From an uncultured Hyphomicrobiales bacterium (lineage in GTDB: Bacteria; Pseudomonadota; Alphaproteobacteria; Rhizobiales; Xanthobacteraceae): DNA of 64,000 bases. The first letter of the stretch is position 1. Every line of letters starts with the position of its first letter. A program made the translations under genes and the position numbers. The DNA lies in contig CAIRGJ010000064.1 of NCBI GenBank assembly GCA_903878085.1, positions 1 through 64,000 of the forward strand. The letters run 5' to 3'. Below are positions 37,152 to 45,773 of the stretch, one piece after another. The notes beneath the pieces are model-generated. The model ran no database searches. It was not told where the DNA came from and was given only the letters and a program-made list of their open reading frames with translations.

Positions 37152-37270
37152 GCCGTCGCCCCCCGATTTTCCGTGACAGATACCACGGATTATCGGGCCC
37201 GGTCGCTATGGGCGCTTTTGTCGCAAGTGCTTGAGCCGTAAGTGCCTGGAACCGCCGGTTCCGGCCGGCG

Positions 37271-37693
37271 CTAGCCGACGATTTCGTTGCCGGAAAAGAA
37301 CTGCGCAATTTCGATCGCGGCGTTCTCGGCGGAGTCGGAACCGTGCACTGAATTCTCGCCGATCGACTTGGCGTGAACTTTGCGAATGGTATTGGGGGCG
37401 GCCTTGGCCGGGTCGGTGGCGCCCATGACGTCGCGGTGTTTGGCGATGGCGTTCTCGCCTTCGAGCACCTGCACCACCACCGGCGCGGAAATCATGAACT
37501 CGACCAATTCGCCGAAGAACGGCCGCGCCTTGTGCACGCCGTAGAACTGCTCGGCCTGTGCCTTCGTGATCTGCACGCGCTTCTGCGCGACGATGCGCAG
37601 GCCGGCCTGCTCCATCATGGCATTGATGGCGCCGGTCAGGTTACGCGCGGTCGCATCAGGTTTCAGGATCGAAAAAGTACGCTCGACCGCCAT
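37271..37693 (-). CDS. ndk: nucleoside diphosphate kinase
   Basis: This encodes 140 residues, the full length for bacterial NDK. Conserved motifs are TFSILKPDA (substrate Lys), and the catalytic His in NSVHGSDS near residue 117, followed by the C-terminal [10 protein letters not shown]. It transfers gamma-phosphate between nucleotides through phosphohistidine. Start ATG 37693 is clear. Confidence 0.97.
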   Translation of the reverse strand: MAVERTFSILKPDATARNLTGAINAMMEQAGLRIVAQKRVQITKAQAEQFYGVHKARPFFGELVEFMISAPVVVQVLEGENAIAKHRDVMGATDPAKAAPNTIRKVHAKSIGENSVHGSDSAENAAIEIAQFFSGNEIVG

Positions 37694-37834
37694 CGGATAA
37701 GTCCTTCAGTGAGATTGATCGGAGAGATGACCGACATTCATTGGAACGTCTGGGTTGCGCGGCTTATAGCTGGGGCTTCGCACTGCGGCAAGATCGCCCG
37801 AGCGGCCCTAAGGTACCTCCCAAAGGAACATCCC

Positions 37835-38362
37835 ATGAAGTCCCGATACCGGATGTTTGCCGGCTACAACGCCTGGTGCAACGAGCGGCTGTACGACGCC
37901 GCGGCCACGCTATCCGACCCCGATTACCGCGCCGACCGCGGCGCCTTCTTCAAGTCGGTGCACGGCACCCTCAATCATATCCTGGTCGCCGACCGCATCT
38001 GGATGATGCGTTTTACCGGCGTCGGCGAGCAGCCGCCCGGCCTCGACGTCATCCTGCACGACGATTTCGAGGCGCTGCGCACGGCGCGGCGGACCCAGGA
38101 CACCTTGATCAGCCGCTATATCGACCGGCTGAGCGACGACGACCTCGCCCGCCCTTTCCGCTACCGCACGGTGACCAACCCGCAGACCATCGAGCAGCCA
38201 CTGGCGCCGGCGCTCGACCATTTCTTCAACCACCAGACCCACCACCGCGGCCAGGCGCACGCGCTGCTGTCCAGCGTGCTCGGCAACGACGCCACGCCGT
38301 CCTTCGACCTGATCGTTTACCAGCGCCAGACCGGCCAAGGTGGCATCCGCAAGGCGGATTAA
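37835..38362 (+). CDS. DinB family protein
   Basis: This encodes 175 residues forming a four-helix bundle. The metal triad is visible: His in LNHILVADRIWM and two His in FNHQTHHRGQAHALL. DinB proteins are metal-dependent thiol transferases or DNA-damage-associated proteins of varied function. AAAGGA before ATG 37835 fixes the start; a much longer open frame upstream is antisense to ndk. Confidence 0.88.
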   Translation: MKSRYRMFAGYNAWCNERLYDAAATLSDPDYRADRGAFFKSVHGTLNHILVADRIWMMRFTGVGEQPPGLDVILHDDFEALRTARRTQDTLISRYIDRLSDDDLARPFRYRTVTNPQTIEQPLAPALDHFFNHQTHHRGQAHALLSSVLGNDATPSFDLIVYQRQTGQGGIRKAD

Positions 38363-38378
38363 GCCTTTTGGCAGCGCC

Positions 38379-38401
38379 GGCCCGCGATACCGAGGCGGGC
38401 C
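38379..38401. other. GC hairpin between dinB-like and ABC-F genes
   Basis: GGCCCGC/GCGGGCC forms a 7-bp stem with an 8- to 9-base loop. No T-run follows, so it is a transcript structure rather than a standard terminator. It lies before the ABC-F start. Confidence 0.3.
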
Positions 38402-38447
38402 AAAGACAAGCATTGCGTTGTGCAGCGCACTCGTCCAAAAGGCGCGC

Positions 38448-40322
38448 ATGCTTGTCATCGACGACCTCACCGTACGAATTGCCGGCCGTTCTTTGCTCGA
38501 AAACGCCTCGGCCCGCATCATTCCCGGCGCCCGGGTCGGCCTGATCGGCCGCAATGGCACCGGCAAATCCACGCTGTTCAATGTCATTACCGGCGAAATG
38601 GGTGCGGAAACCGGCTCCATCGAAATCCCGCCGCGCTGGCGCATAGGACGGCTGGCCCAGGAAGCGCCGAACGGCCCGGAGAGCCTGCTCGAGGTCGTGC
38701 TGCAGGCGCCGAGCGAGCGCACCCAATTGCTCGAGGAAGCCGAGACCGCGACCGACCCGCATCGCATCGCCGACATCCAGACCCGGTTGGCCGATATCGG
38801 CGCGCACGCCGCGCCGGCGCGCGCGGCCTCGATCCTGTCGGGCCTCGGTTTCTCGACCGCCGATCAGGCGCGGCCTTGCACGGAATTTTCCGGCGGCTGG
38901 CGCATGCGCGTCGCGCTCGCCGCGACTTTGTTCTCCGAACCCGATCTCCTGATGCTCGACGAGCCAACCAACTATCTCGATCTCGAAGGCACGCTGTGGC
39001 TGCAGGACCATCTGGCGAAATATCCACACACCATGATCATCGTCAGCCATGACCGCGATCTCTTGGACAATGCGGTCAACCAGATCCTGGCGCTCGAAGC
39101 CAAGAAGCTGACGCTCTACAAAGGCGGTTATTCGGATTACGAGCGTCTGCGCAGCGAAAAGCTGGTGCTCGACCAGAAGATGATGAAGAAGCAGGACGCG
39201 CAGCGCGCGCATCTGCAGGCCTTCGTCGACCGTTTCCGTGCCAAGGCCTCGAAGGCCAGCCAGGCGCAATCGCGCATCAAGATGCTGGCCAAAATGCAGC
39301 CGATCTCGTCGATGGTCACCGACGAGGTGCGGCCGATCCATATTCCGGCGCCGGACAAGCTGCTGTCGCCGCCGATCATCGCCACCGACGACGTGTCGGT
39401 CGGCTATGAGCCCGGGCGGCCGATTTTGTCGGACCTGTCGCTGCGCATCGACAATGACGATCGCATCGCGCTGCTCGGCTCCAACGGCAACGGCAAATCG
39501 ACGCTGGTCAAACTGCTCGCCGGAAAACTCGCGCCCGAGCACGGCACCGTCACGCGCGCGGCCACGCTGCGCGTCGGCTATTTCGCCCAGCATCAGGTCG
39601 ACGAGCTCGACATGGAAGGCAGCGCCTACGATCACGTGCGCCGGCTGATGACGGACCAGCCGGAACACAAAGTGCGCGGGCGCGTCGGTTCTATTGGCTT
39701 TTCAGGACCTGCCGCCAATACCAAGGTGGAGAAATTATCCGGCGGCGAGAAGGCGCGCTTGCTGCTGGGACTGGCGACCTTCGCTGCGCCGCAGCTCATC
39801 ATCCTCGACGAGCCGACCAACCATCTCGACATCGACAGCCGCGGCGCGCTGATCGAGGCGATCAACGACTATCCCGGCGCGGTGATCCTGGTATCGCACG
39901 ATCGCTATCTGCTCGAGGCTTGCGTCGATCGTCTCTGGCTCGTCGCCGGCGGCCGCGTCAAACCGTTCGATGGCGATCTCAACGACTACACCCGTCTCGT
40001 CCTGTCATCGGAAAGCCGCGGCGCAACGGTCGGCTCGAAATCGGGGACGCGAACCGACCCGGTTCAGGCGCGCCGCGCTGCAGCCGAGAAACGCGTCGAC
40101 ACCGCGCCGTTGCGCAAACGCATTTCTCAGATCGAAAGCGTAATCGCGCAACTGACGCGCCAACTCGGCAAGCTCGACACGACCCTCTCCGACGGCGAGT
40201 TGTTCGCCAAGGATCCGGCGCGCGCGGCGGATTTGTCGAAGACCCGCGCCAATGTCGTCGCCGCATTGGAGAAAGCGGAAGAAGAATGGATCGCCGCCAG
40301 CAGCGCGCTGGAAACGGCCTGA
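38448..40322 (+). CDS. ABC-F family ATPase (Uup-like)
   Basis: This encodes 624 residues with two nucleotide-binding domains and no membrane segment. Domain 1 has Walker A GRNGTGKST and signature FSGGWRMRVALA with LDEPTN. Domain 2 has GSNGNGKST, LSGGEKARLLLG and LDEPTNHLD. The linker is Lys/Gln-rich (KKQDAQRAHLQAF), and the C-terminus is a coiled coil (residues about 560-620). ABC-F proteins act on ribosomes; the coiled-coil tail points to Uup or a housekeeping EttA-like factor, not a resistance protein with certainty. ATG 38448 matches the family start MLVIDDLTVR. Confidence 0.92.
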   Translation: MLVIDDLTVRIAGRSLLENASARIIPGARVGLIGRNGTGKSTLFNVITGEMGAETGSIEIPPRWRIGRLAQEAPNGPESLLEVVLQAPSERTQLLEEAETATDPHRIADIQTRLADIGAHAAPARAASILSGLGFSTADQARPCTEFSGGWRMRVALAATLFSEPDLLMLDEPTNYLDLEGTLWLQDHLAKYPHTMIIVSHDRDLLDNAVNQILALEAKKLTLYKGGYSDYERLRSEKLVLDQKMMKKQDAQRAHLQAFVDRFRAKASKASQAQSRIKMLAKMQPISSMVTDEVRPIHIPAPDKLLSPPIIATDDVSVGYEPGRPILSDLSLRIDNDDRIALLGSNGNGKSTLVKLLAGKLAPEHGTVTRAATLRVGYFAQHQVDELDMEGSAYDHVRRLMTDQPEHKVRGRVGSIGFSGPAANTKVEKLSGGEKARLLLGLATFAAPQLIILDEPTNHLDIDSRGALIEAINDYPGAVILVSHDRYLLEACVDRLWLVAGGRVKPFDGDLNDYTRLVLSSESRGATVGSKSGTRTDPVQARRAAAEKRVDTAPLRKRISQIESVIAQLTRQLGKLDTTLSDGELFAKDPARAADLSKTRANVVAALEKAEEEWIAASSALETA

Positions 40323-40325
40323 TCG

Positions 40326-40961
40326 TTACTGCGCGGGCGCCGCTTTTTTCTTCGGTGCGGCTTTCTTTTTCGGCGGCGCCTTGGGCGGGGCCGGCGGCGC
40401 GGGCGCGCGGTCGATCACTTTGAGCCGGCCGTCGCTGAAGCGGTAGATGCCGGGCCAGGTACCGCTGAGATAAGTCAGCACCACGCTGCGCTCGCCTTTT
40501 TCGCCGGCACCGATCGCGACATTGCCCGGCGTGCCGGCGCGCTGCACCGTCTGGCACTCAGTCATACCGAGCGCGATGCCGCCCACAACCGTCGGAGCGT
40601 CCGGTGCGTTGACCGCGACCGCGCCAGCCGGCATCGGCGCGCCCGCGAGATCGCCGGCCACCGAACCGGCCGGCGGTTGCGCCGGCTCCGGCGCGGCCAC
40701 GGGCGCCGCCGTGGCTGGTCCGCAACGGCCGTCGGCGCCGACCAGATCGTCCGATCCGACCGGGCCGCTGGGGCCCAATTCTGCATTGTTGACGCTCGCG
40801 GGCTTGGCCCAATCCGGCTTTTTGAAAAACTCGACCGGCTTGGAAAAGAAGCCGCCGTCGTTCTGATCGGTGAACACCTGGGCGGAATTCTTGCAGCTGG
40901 CCACGGCCAAAGCCGCGGCGCAAACCAGCACAATTCCAGAAGCAATCTTCAAACGCGGCAA
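40326..40961 (-). CDS. lipoprotein with Pro/Lys/Ala-rich tail
   Basis: This encodes 211 residues. The signal ends in the lipobox VASC (residues 20-23), so the mature protein is lipid-anchored. A Pro/Ala/Gly-rich middle is followed by a small folded segment (GMTECQTVQRAGTPGNVAIGAG...VVLTYLSGTWPGIYRFSDGRL) and a basic tail (KAPPKKKAAPKKKAA). The folded segment resembles small outer-membrane assembly or SmpA/OmlA-like modules, but the match is too short to assign. The gene converges with the ABC-F gene with 3 bases between stops. Confidence 0.7.
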   Translation of the reverse strand: MPRLKIASGIVLVCAAALAVASCKNSAQVFTDQNDGGFFSKPVEFFKKPDWAKPASVNNAELGPSGPVGSDDLVGADGRCGPATAAPVAAPEPAQPPAGSVAGDLAGAPMPAGAVAVNAPDAPTVVGGIALGMTECQTVQRAGTPGNVAIGAGEKGERSVVLTYLSGTWPGIYRFSDGRLKVIDRAPAPPAPPKAPPKKKAAPKKKAAPAQ

Positions 40962-41661
40962 GCGGCTTCCCCCGGCTAATCCAAGCTGTTGTCCTTTAAG
41001 ACATATTTTGCGTCATCACCATGGCAGCGAGCAAGCCGGCGCTGGCCGGACACGCCACGGCTATTGGCCCATGGGTCAATGGCCGAGCGATCGGCTGAGA
41101 CAAGCGCCATCGCCCGTATTTTTTGCGGCGCCGGGTACGCCGTCGTCCCTCGTCGCGCCCTCGCATAAAAAGCGAGGGGATGGAGCGCCGATTGGCGCAA
41201 CATCGTAGTCCACGCCTTGCGTCCGCCTACGCCCTTTCGGGCTTCGGCGGACAAGGCATGTGCGCATCTGGCGAGATGCGCTGCGCCTCTCGGCGCTCCA
41301 CCCAGACAAGCTTTAAGCAGTCTGGGCTCATTTACGGCTTTTCTGTCCCCGGGACCGTACTTCCGGGTGCCGACGGGGGCCTCGTGGCCCCCCCGATCCG
41401 GCAGGCTTTCGCCCGCCTTCGTCTGCACCGCGTCCAGCCATCAAAGGCAGTCCCGCGTAGTCGGGACGGACGGTGACCCGAGGCCTCCCGAGTGCGGGGT
41501 TACGAACCCCGCCCGCAGGCGCCGCATCCGAACCCGCTATCAGAACGTCTCATGACAACGCCCCTCGGTGGATCGGACGGATAGCATCCGATCCTATATG
41601 AGGATTATTGTCAAGAGGCCACCCATCGAAAAACTGCGGGAATTAAGCGCAAGCCGATGCC
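40962..41661. other. 700-base gene-free region, hairpin-rich
   Basis: No frame in this region has the composition or motifs of a protein. The open frame on the minus strand across 40976-41428 is Arg/Gly-rich and overlies perfect hairpins. The core is at 41158-41512 and is listed as a separate ncRNA candidate. The flanks hold the start region of the lipoprotein gene (left) and the end of holC (right). Confidence 0.6.
41158..41512. ncRNA. candidate structured RNA or palindrome cluster (strand unknown)
   Basis: At least eight perfect or near-perfect stems follow one another. Stem and partner positions are 41158-41164/41172-41178; 41185-41189/41194-41198; 41214-41227/41246-41257 with an inner GCCC/GGGC; 41262-41269/41274-41281; 41283-41287/41292-41296; 41301-41307/41320-41326; 41375-41381/41386-41392; 41450-41455/41462-41467; and 41494-41501/41505-41512. 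Short tetraloop-like loops (GATT, GGCG, TCTC, TCGT) recur. This density in 355 bases without a gene suggests a structured RNA or a repeat mosaic. It does not show RNase P, tmRNA, 6S or SRP consensus that I can recognise. Confidence 0.45.
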
Positions 41662-42114
41662 TCACGCCTTCTTCACCCAGCGGCCGTTTTCGTCGGGCTG
41701 CCAATAGGTCGCCTCGAAGCCCTTGGCCTTGGCGTCGGTCCATTGCGCGCGGGCGGCCGCGACCGCATCGTCGTCGTCGCCGTCAAACACCAGCACCAGG
41801 CGCTGATAACTCGCGGCGTCGGCCGGCACCGCGGCGCCTTCGATCAGGAAGCGCACGGTCGCCGCGTTCGGATTGCCGTCGTTAAGCGTGAGCAGCACCG
41901 GCTGCGCCGCGGCGTCCGGTTCGCGCCAGGTGCCGTGCGGCAGAAAGCCGTCGTCGCTGTAAGTCCACAGATGCGCGTCGAGCGCGTCGATGCGTTCCTC
42001 GGACGCGCCCTGCACCGCCACCTTCCAGCCGCGCTCGAGCGACTTCACCAAAAGCGGCGTCAGCACGCCTTCCAGCTTCTGGCCTTGCAGGTGGTAGAAG
42101 AGAATTTCGGTCAT
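41662..42114 (-). CDS. holC: DNA polymerase III chi subunit
   Basis: This encodes 150 residues of HolC. The N-terminus TEILFYHLQG and the middle FLPHGTW plus PVLLTL are characteristic, with a final helix (AVAAARAQWTDAKAKGFEATYWQ). Chi links the clamp loader to SSB during lagging-strand synthesis. The ATG at 42114 overlaps the stop of the toxin gene (ATGA). In many proteobacteria holC follows pepA directly; here a toxin-antitoxin pair is set between. Confidence 0.9.
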   Translation of the reverse strand: MTEILFYHLQGQKLEGVLTPLLVKSLERGWKVAVQGASEERIDALDAHLWTYSDDGFLPHGTWREPDAAAQPVLLTLNDGNPNAATVRFLIEGAAVPADAASYQRLVLVFDGDDDDAVAAARAQWTDAKAKGFEATYWQPDENGRWVKKA

Positions 42115-42398
42115 GGTGTTTTGAGGGGCTGCCGCGCGCCGTGCCGGATGTGCAATATCAACATGTCTTGACCGCGGACCAAGTAATGGATGCGATAGGG
42201 ATAACGAAACACCAAGCAACTTCGCAACTCAGTCGCCCGGGCGTTCTTGATACCGGTATAAGGCCGTGACGCGGCAAGCTTGATGGTCGCCAAAATCGCA
42301 GCTTTCACGCGTTTCGCTGCGTGTGGATTCTCCTTGGCGATGTACGAATAAATTTCCTCGATGTCGTTACGCGCTCGCGCTGCGTAACGAACCCTCAT
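42111..42398 (-). CDS. ParE/RelE-type toxin
   Basis: This encodes 95 residues with the ParE/RelE fold: RVRYAARARNDIEEIYSYIA, a helix, RPYTGIKNARATELRSCLV, and the strand YRIHYLVRGQDMLILHIRHG. The Arg and His in the last strands agree with the family. ParE members poison gyrase while RelE cut mRNA; this one is closer to ParE by its helix-led N-terminus. Start ATG 42398 overlaps the antitoxin stop (ATGA), and its own stop overlaps the holC start, so the three genes are translationally chained. Confidence 0.85.
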   Translation of the reverse strand: MRVRYAARARNDIEEIYSYIAKENPHAAKRVKAAILATIKLAASRPYTGIKNARATELRSCLVFRYPYRIHYLVRGQDMLILHIRHGARQPLKTP

Positions 42399-42625
42399 TG
42401 ATCGAAGCGTTTCCAGAGCGATTCCATTTCCTCGTCGGTTGCGAATTCGCCACGGCGCGCTTGATCCAAGCCCTCCTGTATGGCCAACCACTCGTCATCC
42501 GACGGGTGATAGAGTTCGCCTTCCTGTGCTTCCAAAAGCGTCAGCAACTCCGCAGCCTCCTGCTGGCGCTCGGCGGGCCAGGTCAGGACGCGATCAAGCA
42601 CCTCTTTGATCTGCGCTTTGGTCAT
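42395..42625 (-). CDS. antitoxin of ParE/RelE-type pair
   Basis: This encodes 76 residues, acidic and helical: TKAQIKEVLDRVLTWPAERQQEAAELLTLLE, then EWLAIQEGLDQARRGEFATDEEMESLWKRF. The second half, with the RRGEFATDEE stretch, matches antitoxin C-termini that wrap toxins. It lacks a clear DNA-binding ribbon-helix-helix beginning, so autoregulation is uncertain. Its ATGA junction with the toxin gives the usual antitoxin-first order. Confidence 0.82.
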   Translation of the reverse strand: MTKAQIKEVLDRVLTWPAERQQEAAELLTLLEAQEGELYHPSDDEWLAIQEGLDQARRGEFATDEEMESLWKRFDQ

Positions 42626-42668
42626 GATGCGATACTACCACCGAGCGAAACCACTCGCCAGCATTCCC

Positions 42669-44171
42669 CTACTTCTCGTAATAATCCGCCACCAATTTAT
42701 CCAACAGCCGCACGCCCCAGCCCGAGCCCCAGCTCTTGTTGATGTCGGTCTGGCGTGAATCGAAGGCGGTGCCGGCGATGTCGAGATGCACCCACGGCGT
42801 CTTGTCGGCGACGAAGCGCTGGATGAATTGCGCGGCGGTGATGGCGCCGCCCCAGCGCGTGCCGCCGGTGTGCTTCATGTCGGCGAATTTGGAATCCAGC
42901 ATCTTGTCGTAGACCGGGTTGAGCGGCATGCGCCAGACCAGTTCGCCGGTGGCCTCGCCAACTTGATGCAGGCGATGGCTGAGTTCGTTGTCGTTGGAGA
43001 ACATGCCGGCATATTCCTGGCCGAGCGCAACGATGATGGCACCAGTCAGTGTCGCCAGATCGACCATGAATTTCGGCTTGAATCGCTTGGCGGCGTACCA
43101 AAGGACATCGGCGAGCACCAAACGTCCTTCGGCGTCGGTGTTGATGATCTCAATGGTTTGCCCGGACATGGATTTGACGATGTCGCCCGGGCGTTGCGCG
43201 TTGCCGCCGGGCATATTCTCGACGAGACCGATCAAGCCGACGGCATTGACCTTGGCTTTGCGCGCCGCGAGCGCATGCATCAGGCCAACCACGCAGGCCG
43301 CGCCCGCCATGTCGCCTTTCATGTCCTCCATCGAGGCTGCCGGCTTGATCGAGATGCCGCCGGTGTCGAAGCACACGCCCTTGCCGATGAAGGCGAGCGG
43401 CGCCTCGCCTTTTTTGCCGCCGTCCCAGCGCATCACCACGACGCGGCTGTCGCGCGCCGAACCCTGGCCGACACCGAGCAGCGCGCCCATGCCGAGCTTG
43501 GTCATCGCCTTGACGTCGAGCACTTCGACGGCGACGCCGACTTTCTTCAGCGCCAAAGTGCGGCGGGCGAATTCTTCCGGATAGAGCACATTGGCCGGCT
43601 CGTTCACCAGATCGCGCGCGATCACCACGCCGTCGGCGATGACGTCGCGGCTCGCGAAGGCCTTGCGTACCGCCGCGACGTCGCCGACGGCGATCGTCAC
43701 GTTGCGGCTGGCCGGCGGCTTTTCGTCGTCCTTGTGCTTGGTCTTGTAGCGATCGAATTTGTAGGCGCGCAGCCGCACGCCTTGCGCGAGATCGGCAGCC
43801 TGCTCCGCCTTCATCGCGCCGCCCGGCAGTTCGGCGAACACCGCGCCGTCCGTCGCCGAGGCCGACAGCTTGCCCATGGCGATGCCGCCGAGTTTGAGGA
43901 AGTCTTTGGACTTAAGGTCAGCGACCTTGCCGACGCCGATTACCGCCAGCCGGCCGGCCTTGAGGCCTTCGGGCATGATCAGCTCCAGCGACGTGCCGTT
44001 TTTGCCGGTGAAGTGTTCGGCCTTGGCAGCGCGCACGACTAGGCCAGCGGCCGACCCCAGCGTCTTGGCGGTGGCGCCCCCGAATTTGAGGCCGTCGTCG
44101 CAAAAGACGACGAGGATGCCCTTCGCCGGAGCGGTGAACGGGCCAAAGCTAAGTTTCAGACGGTCGGTCAT
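42669..44171 (-). CDS. pepA: leucyl aminopeptidase
   Basis: This encodes 500 residues. The M17 core is complete: [15 protein letters not shown] (metal-binding Lys, Asp), [12 protein letters not shown] with the catalytic Arg and metal Asp/Glu, and WRMPL. It cleaves N-terminal amino acids from peptides using two metals in the cytoplasm, and in some bacteria binds DNA. ATG 44171 follows AAGGATT, and a longer frame by three codons lacks a site. It is the first gene of a minus-strand operon with the toxin-antitoxin pair and holC. Confidence 0.96.
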   Translation of the reverse strand: MTDRLKLSFGPFTAPAKGILVVFCDDGLKFGGATAKTLGSAAGLVVRAAKAEHFTGKNGTSLELIMPEGLKAGRLAVIGVGKVADLKSKDFLKLGGIAMGKLSASATDGAVFAELPGGAMKAEQAADLAQGVRLRAYKFDRYKTKHKDDEKPPASRNVTIAVGDVAAVRKAFASRDVIADGVVIARDLVNEPANVLYPEEFARRTLALKKVGVAVEVLDVKAMTKLGMGALLGVGQGSARDSRVVVMRWDGGKKGEAPLAFIGKGVCFDTGGISIKPAASMEDMKGDMAGAACVVGLMHALAARKAKVNAVGLIGLVENMPGGNAQRPGDIVKSMSGQTIEIINTDAEGRLVLADVLWYAAKRFKPKFMVDLATLTGAIIVALGQEYAGMFSNDNELSHRLHQVGEATGELVWRMPLNPVYDKMLDSKFADMKHTGGTRWGGAITAAQFIQRFVADKTPWVHLDIAGTAFDSRQTDINKSWGSGWGVRLLDKLVADYYEK

Positions 44172-44605
44172 GAACAGCAATCCTTAAGCTGGGGCGGCGG
44201 TCGGTTCAGGCGGGCATTTTCCCGGGCGGCCGGCCGGCCGGGGCGCCGAAGGAGCGCGATTCCGCGGCCCGTCCATATGGCGCGGCCGGCGACCTGCTGC
44301 AAAGCCCAAACTGGCCCCGTTTTTCGGCTTTTCACAGGCCAGCGGCCGGCGTCATGGTAATTAGATACTGGTATCCTATTTGCTTGCCAGAATCGCCACC
44401 TACAGGCTTGGATCGCGCTGTAAGCTCCCGTCGCACCTTAACTTTTTGTTGTGCATGTTCAACGCATTGCCTTTGCGCGGCCACTTTGTGAAGTGATCAA
44501 GGTAAACCCTAACGGGGGTTAGGTTTACGATGTTTCGGCTGCGCGCCCGGCGGGGACCCCGGGCGGCAGGTAAGTGTATGCCGCAACTGGGGGATATCGC
44601 TGCGG
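44172..44605. promoter_or_regulatory. divergent pepA/lptF intergenic region with two palindromes
   Basis: These 434 bases hold no gene but are likely to contain both promoters. Two symmetrical sites stand out: GATACTGGTATC at 44364-44375, within a wider AT-rich stretch, and GTAAAC(C)CTAAC/GTTAGGTTTAC at 44502-44528, a near-perfect stem with one bulged C and a G loop. The second is 78 bases before the lptF ATG. Either could be an operator or leader structure; no regulator is identified. Confidence 0.4.
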
Positions 44606-45766
44606 ATGGGGTCTATCGGCCGATACATCTTTCGCACCACCTTCGGTGCGTTCCTCGTCGTGCTCGTCAGCCTGACCGCGGTCATCTGGGTCACGCAGGC
44701 GCTGCGCGATATCGACCTGATGACCAGCCAGGGTCAGACCATCCTGGTCTTCATCGGCATCACCGGATTGATCGTTCCGCTGCTGGTCTTGGTGATCGCG
44801 CCGATCGCGCTGCTGATTGCGGTCGCACATACCCTCAACAAGATGTCGACGGACTCCGAAATCATCGTGATGAACGCCGCCGGCATGTCGCCGTGGGTAT
44901 TGTTCCGCGCCTTCCTGTCGGTGGCGATCGTGGTGTCGATCTTGGTGACGGCGATCAGCGCCTATTTTGCACCGAAGGGCCTGCGCATGCTGCGCGACTG
45001 GCTCACCGAGGTGCGCGCCAATGTGGTGAGCACCATCGTGCAGCCCGGCCGCTTCACCTCGATCGAAAACGGCGTCACCATCCACATTCGCGAGCGGCGC
45101 AACAACGGCCAACTGGTCGGCATTTTCCTCGACGACCGTCGCAATCCAGCCGAGCGCATGACGGTGCTGGCGGAATTCGGCGAGCTGGTCGACAACGACA
45201 ACGGCACGTTCCTGGTGCTGCAGGAAGGCACCGTGCAACGCCACGAGGTCAAGGAGCGCGATCCGGCGATGGTGAAGTTCGAGCGCTACGCGTTCGATCT
45301 GTCGCAGTTCTCCGGCGGCCCGCAGGCGGTGAAATATTCGATCCGCGAGCGCTATCTCTGGCAACTGATGTTCCCCGATCCGAAGGATCCGTTCCTCATC
45401 GAGCAGCCGGGCCCGTTCCGCGCCGAATTGCATGACCGCCTGATCGCGCCGCTGTATCCGCTGTCATTCGTGGTGATCGCATTCGCTTATCTAGGCGCGC
45501 CGCGTACCACGCGGCAGGGCCGCACGTTGTCGATGGTCGGCGCGATCGGCGGCGTCGGCCTGCTGCGGCTGATTGGATTCACCTCGACCGTGTTCGGCGC
45601 CACCGTTCCGACGATGCTGGTGCTGCAATACATCGCGGTGGCTCTCGCAGTCGGCGGCGGCCTGTTCGTGATCCGCCGCGGCGTCATCATCGAGCCGCCG
45701 GCGTTCCTGTTGAACTGGATCGCCGCGCTGACCGAACGTATTTCCCAGCGTTTCGCACCAACATGA
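44606..45766 (+). CDS. lptF: LPS export ABC transporter permease LptF
   Basis: This encodes 386 residues. Three N-terminal helices (GRYIFRTTFGAFLVVLVSLT onward, then LIVPLLVLVIAPIALLIAVAHTLN) and three C-terminal ones flank a beta-jellyroll periplasmic domain at about residues 130-270. YjgP/YjgQ-family features DSEIIVMNAAGMSP and LYPLSFVVIAFAYLGAP are present. LptF forms the inner-membrane LptB2FG complex that extracts LPS. The start ATG begins right at the first helix. lptG follows 7 bases on. Confidence 0.93.
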   Translation: MGSIGRYIFRTTFGAFLVVLVSLTAVIWVTQALRDIDLMTSQGQTILVFIGITGLIVPLLVLVIAPIALLIAVAHTLNKMSTDSEIIVMNAAGMSPWVLFRAFLSVAIVVSILVTAISAYFAPKGLRMLRDWLTEVRANVVSTIVQPGRFTSIENGVTIHIRERRNNGQLVGIFLDDRRNPAERMTVLAEFGELVDNDNGTFLVLQEGTVQRHEVKERDPAMVKFERYAFDLSQFSGGPQAVKYSIRERYLWQLMFPDPKDPFLIEQPGPFRAELHDRLIAPLYPLSFVVIAFAYLGAPRTTRQGRTLSMVGAIGGVGLLRLIGFTSTVFGATVPTMLVLQYIAVALAVGGGLFVIRRGVIIEPPAFLLNWIAALTERISQRFAPT

Positions 45767-45773
45767 AGTGACG

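Noticed and set aside
40976-41428. Minus-strand open frame of 150 codons in the hairpin-rich region
   Set aside because: It covers several perfect hairpins, lacks a ribosome site and has the Arg/Gly/Ala composition of translated non-coding GC-rich DNA.
42786-44042. Plus-strand open frame of 418 codons
   Set aside because: Antisense to pepA.
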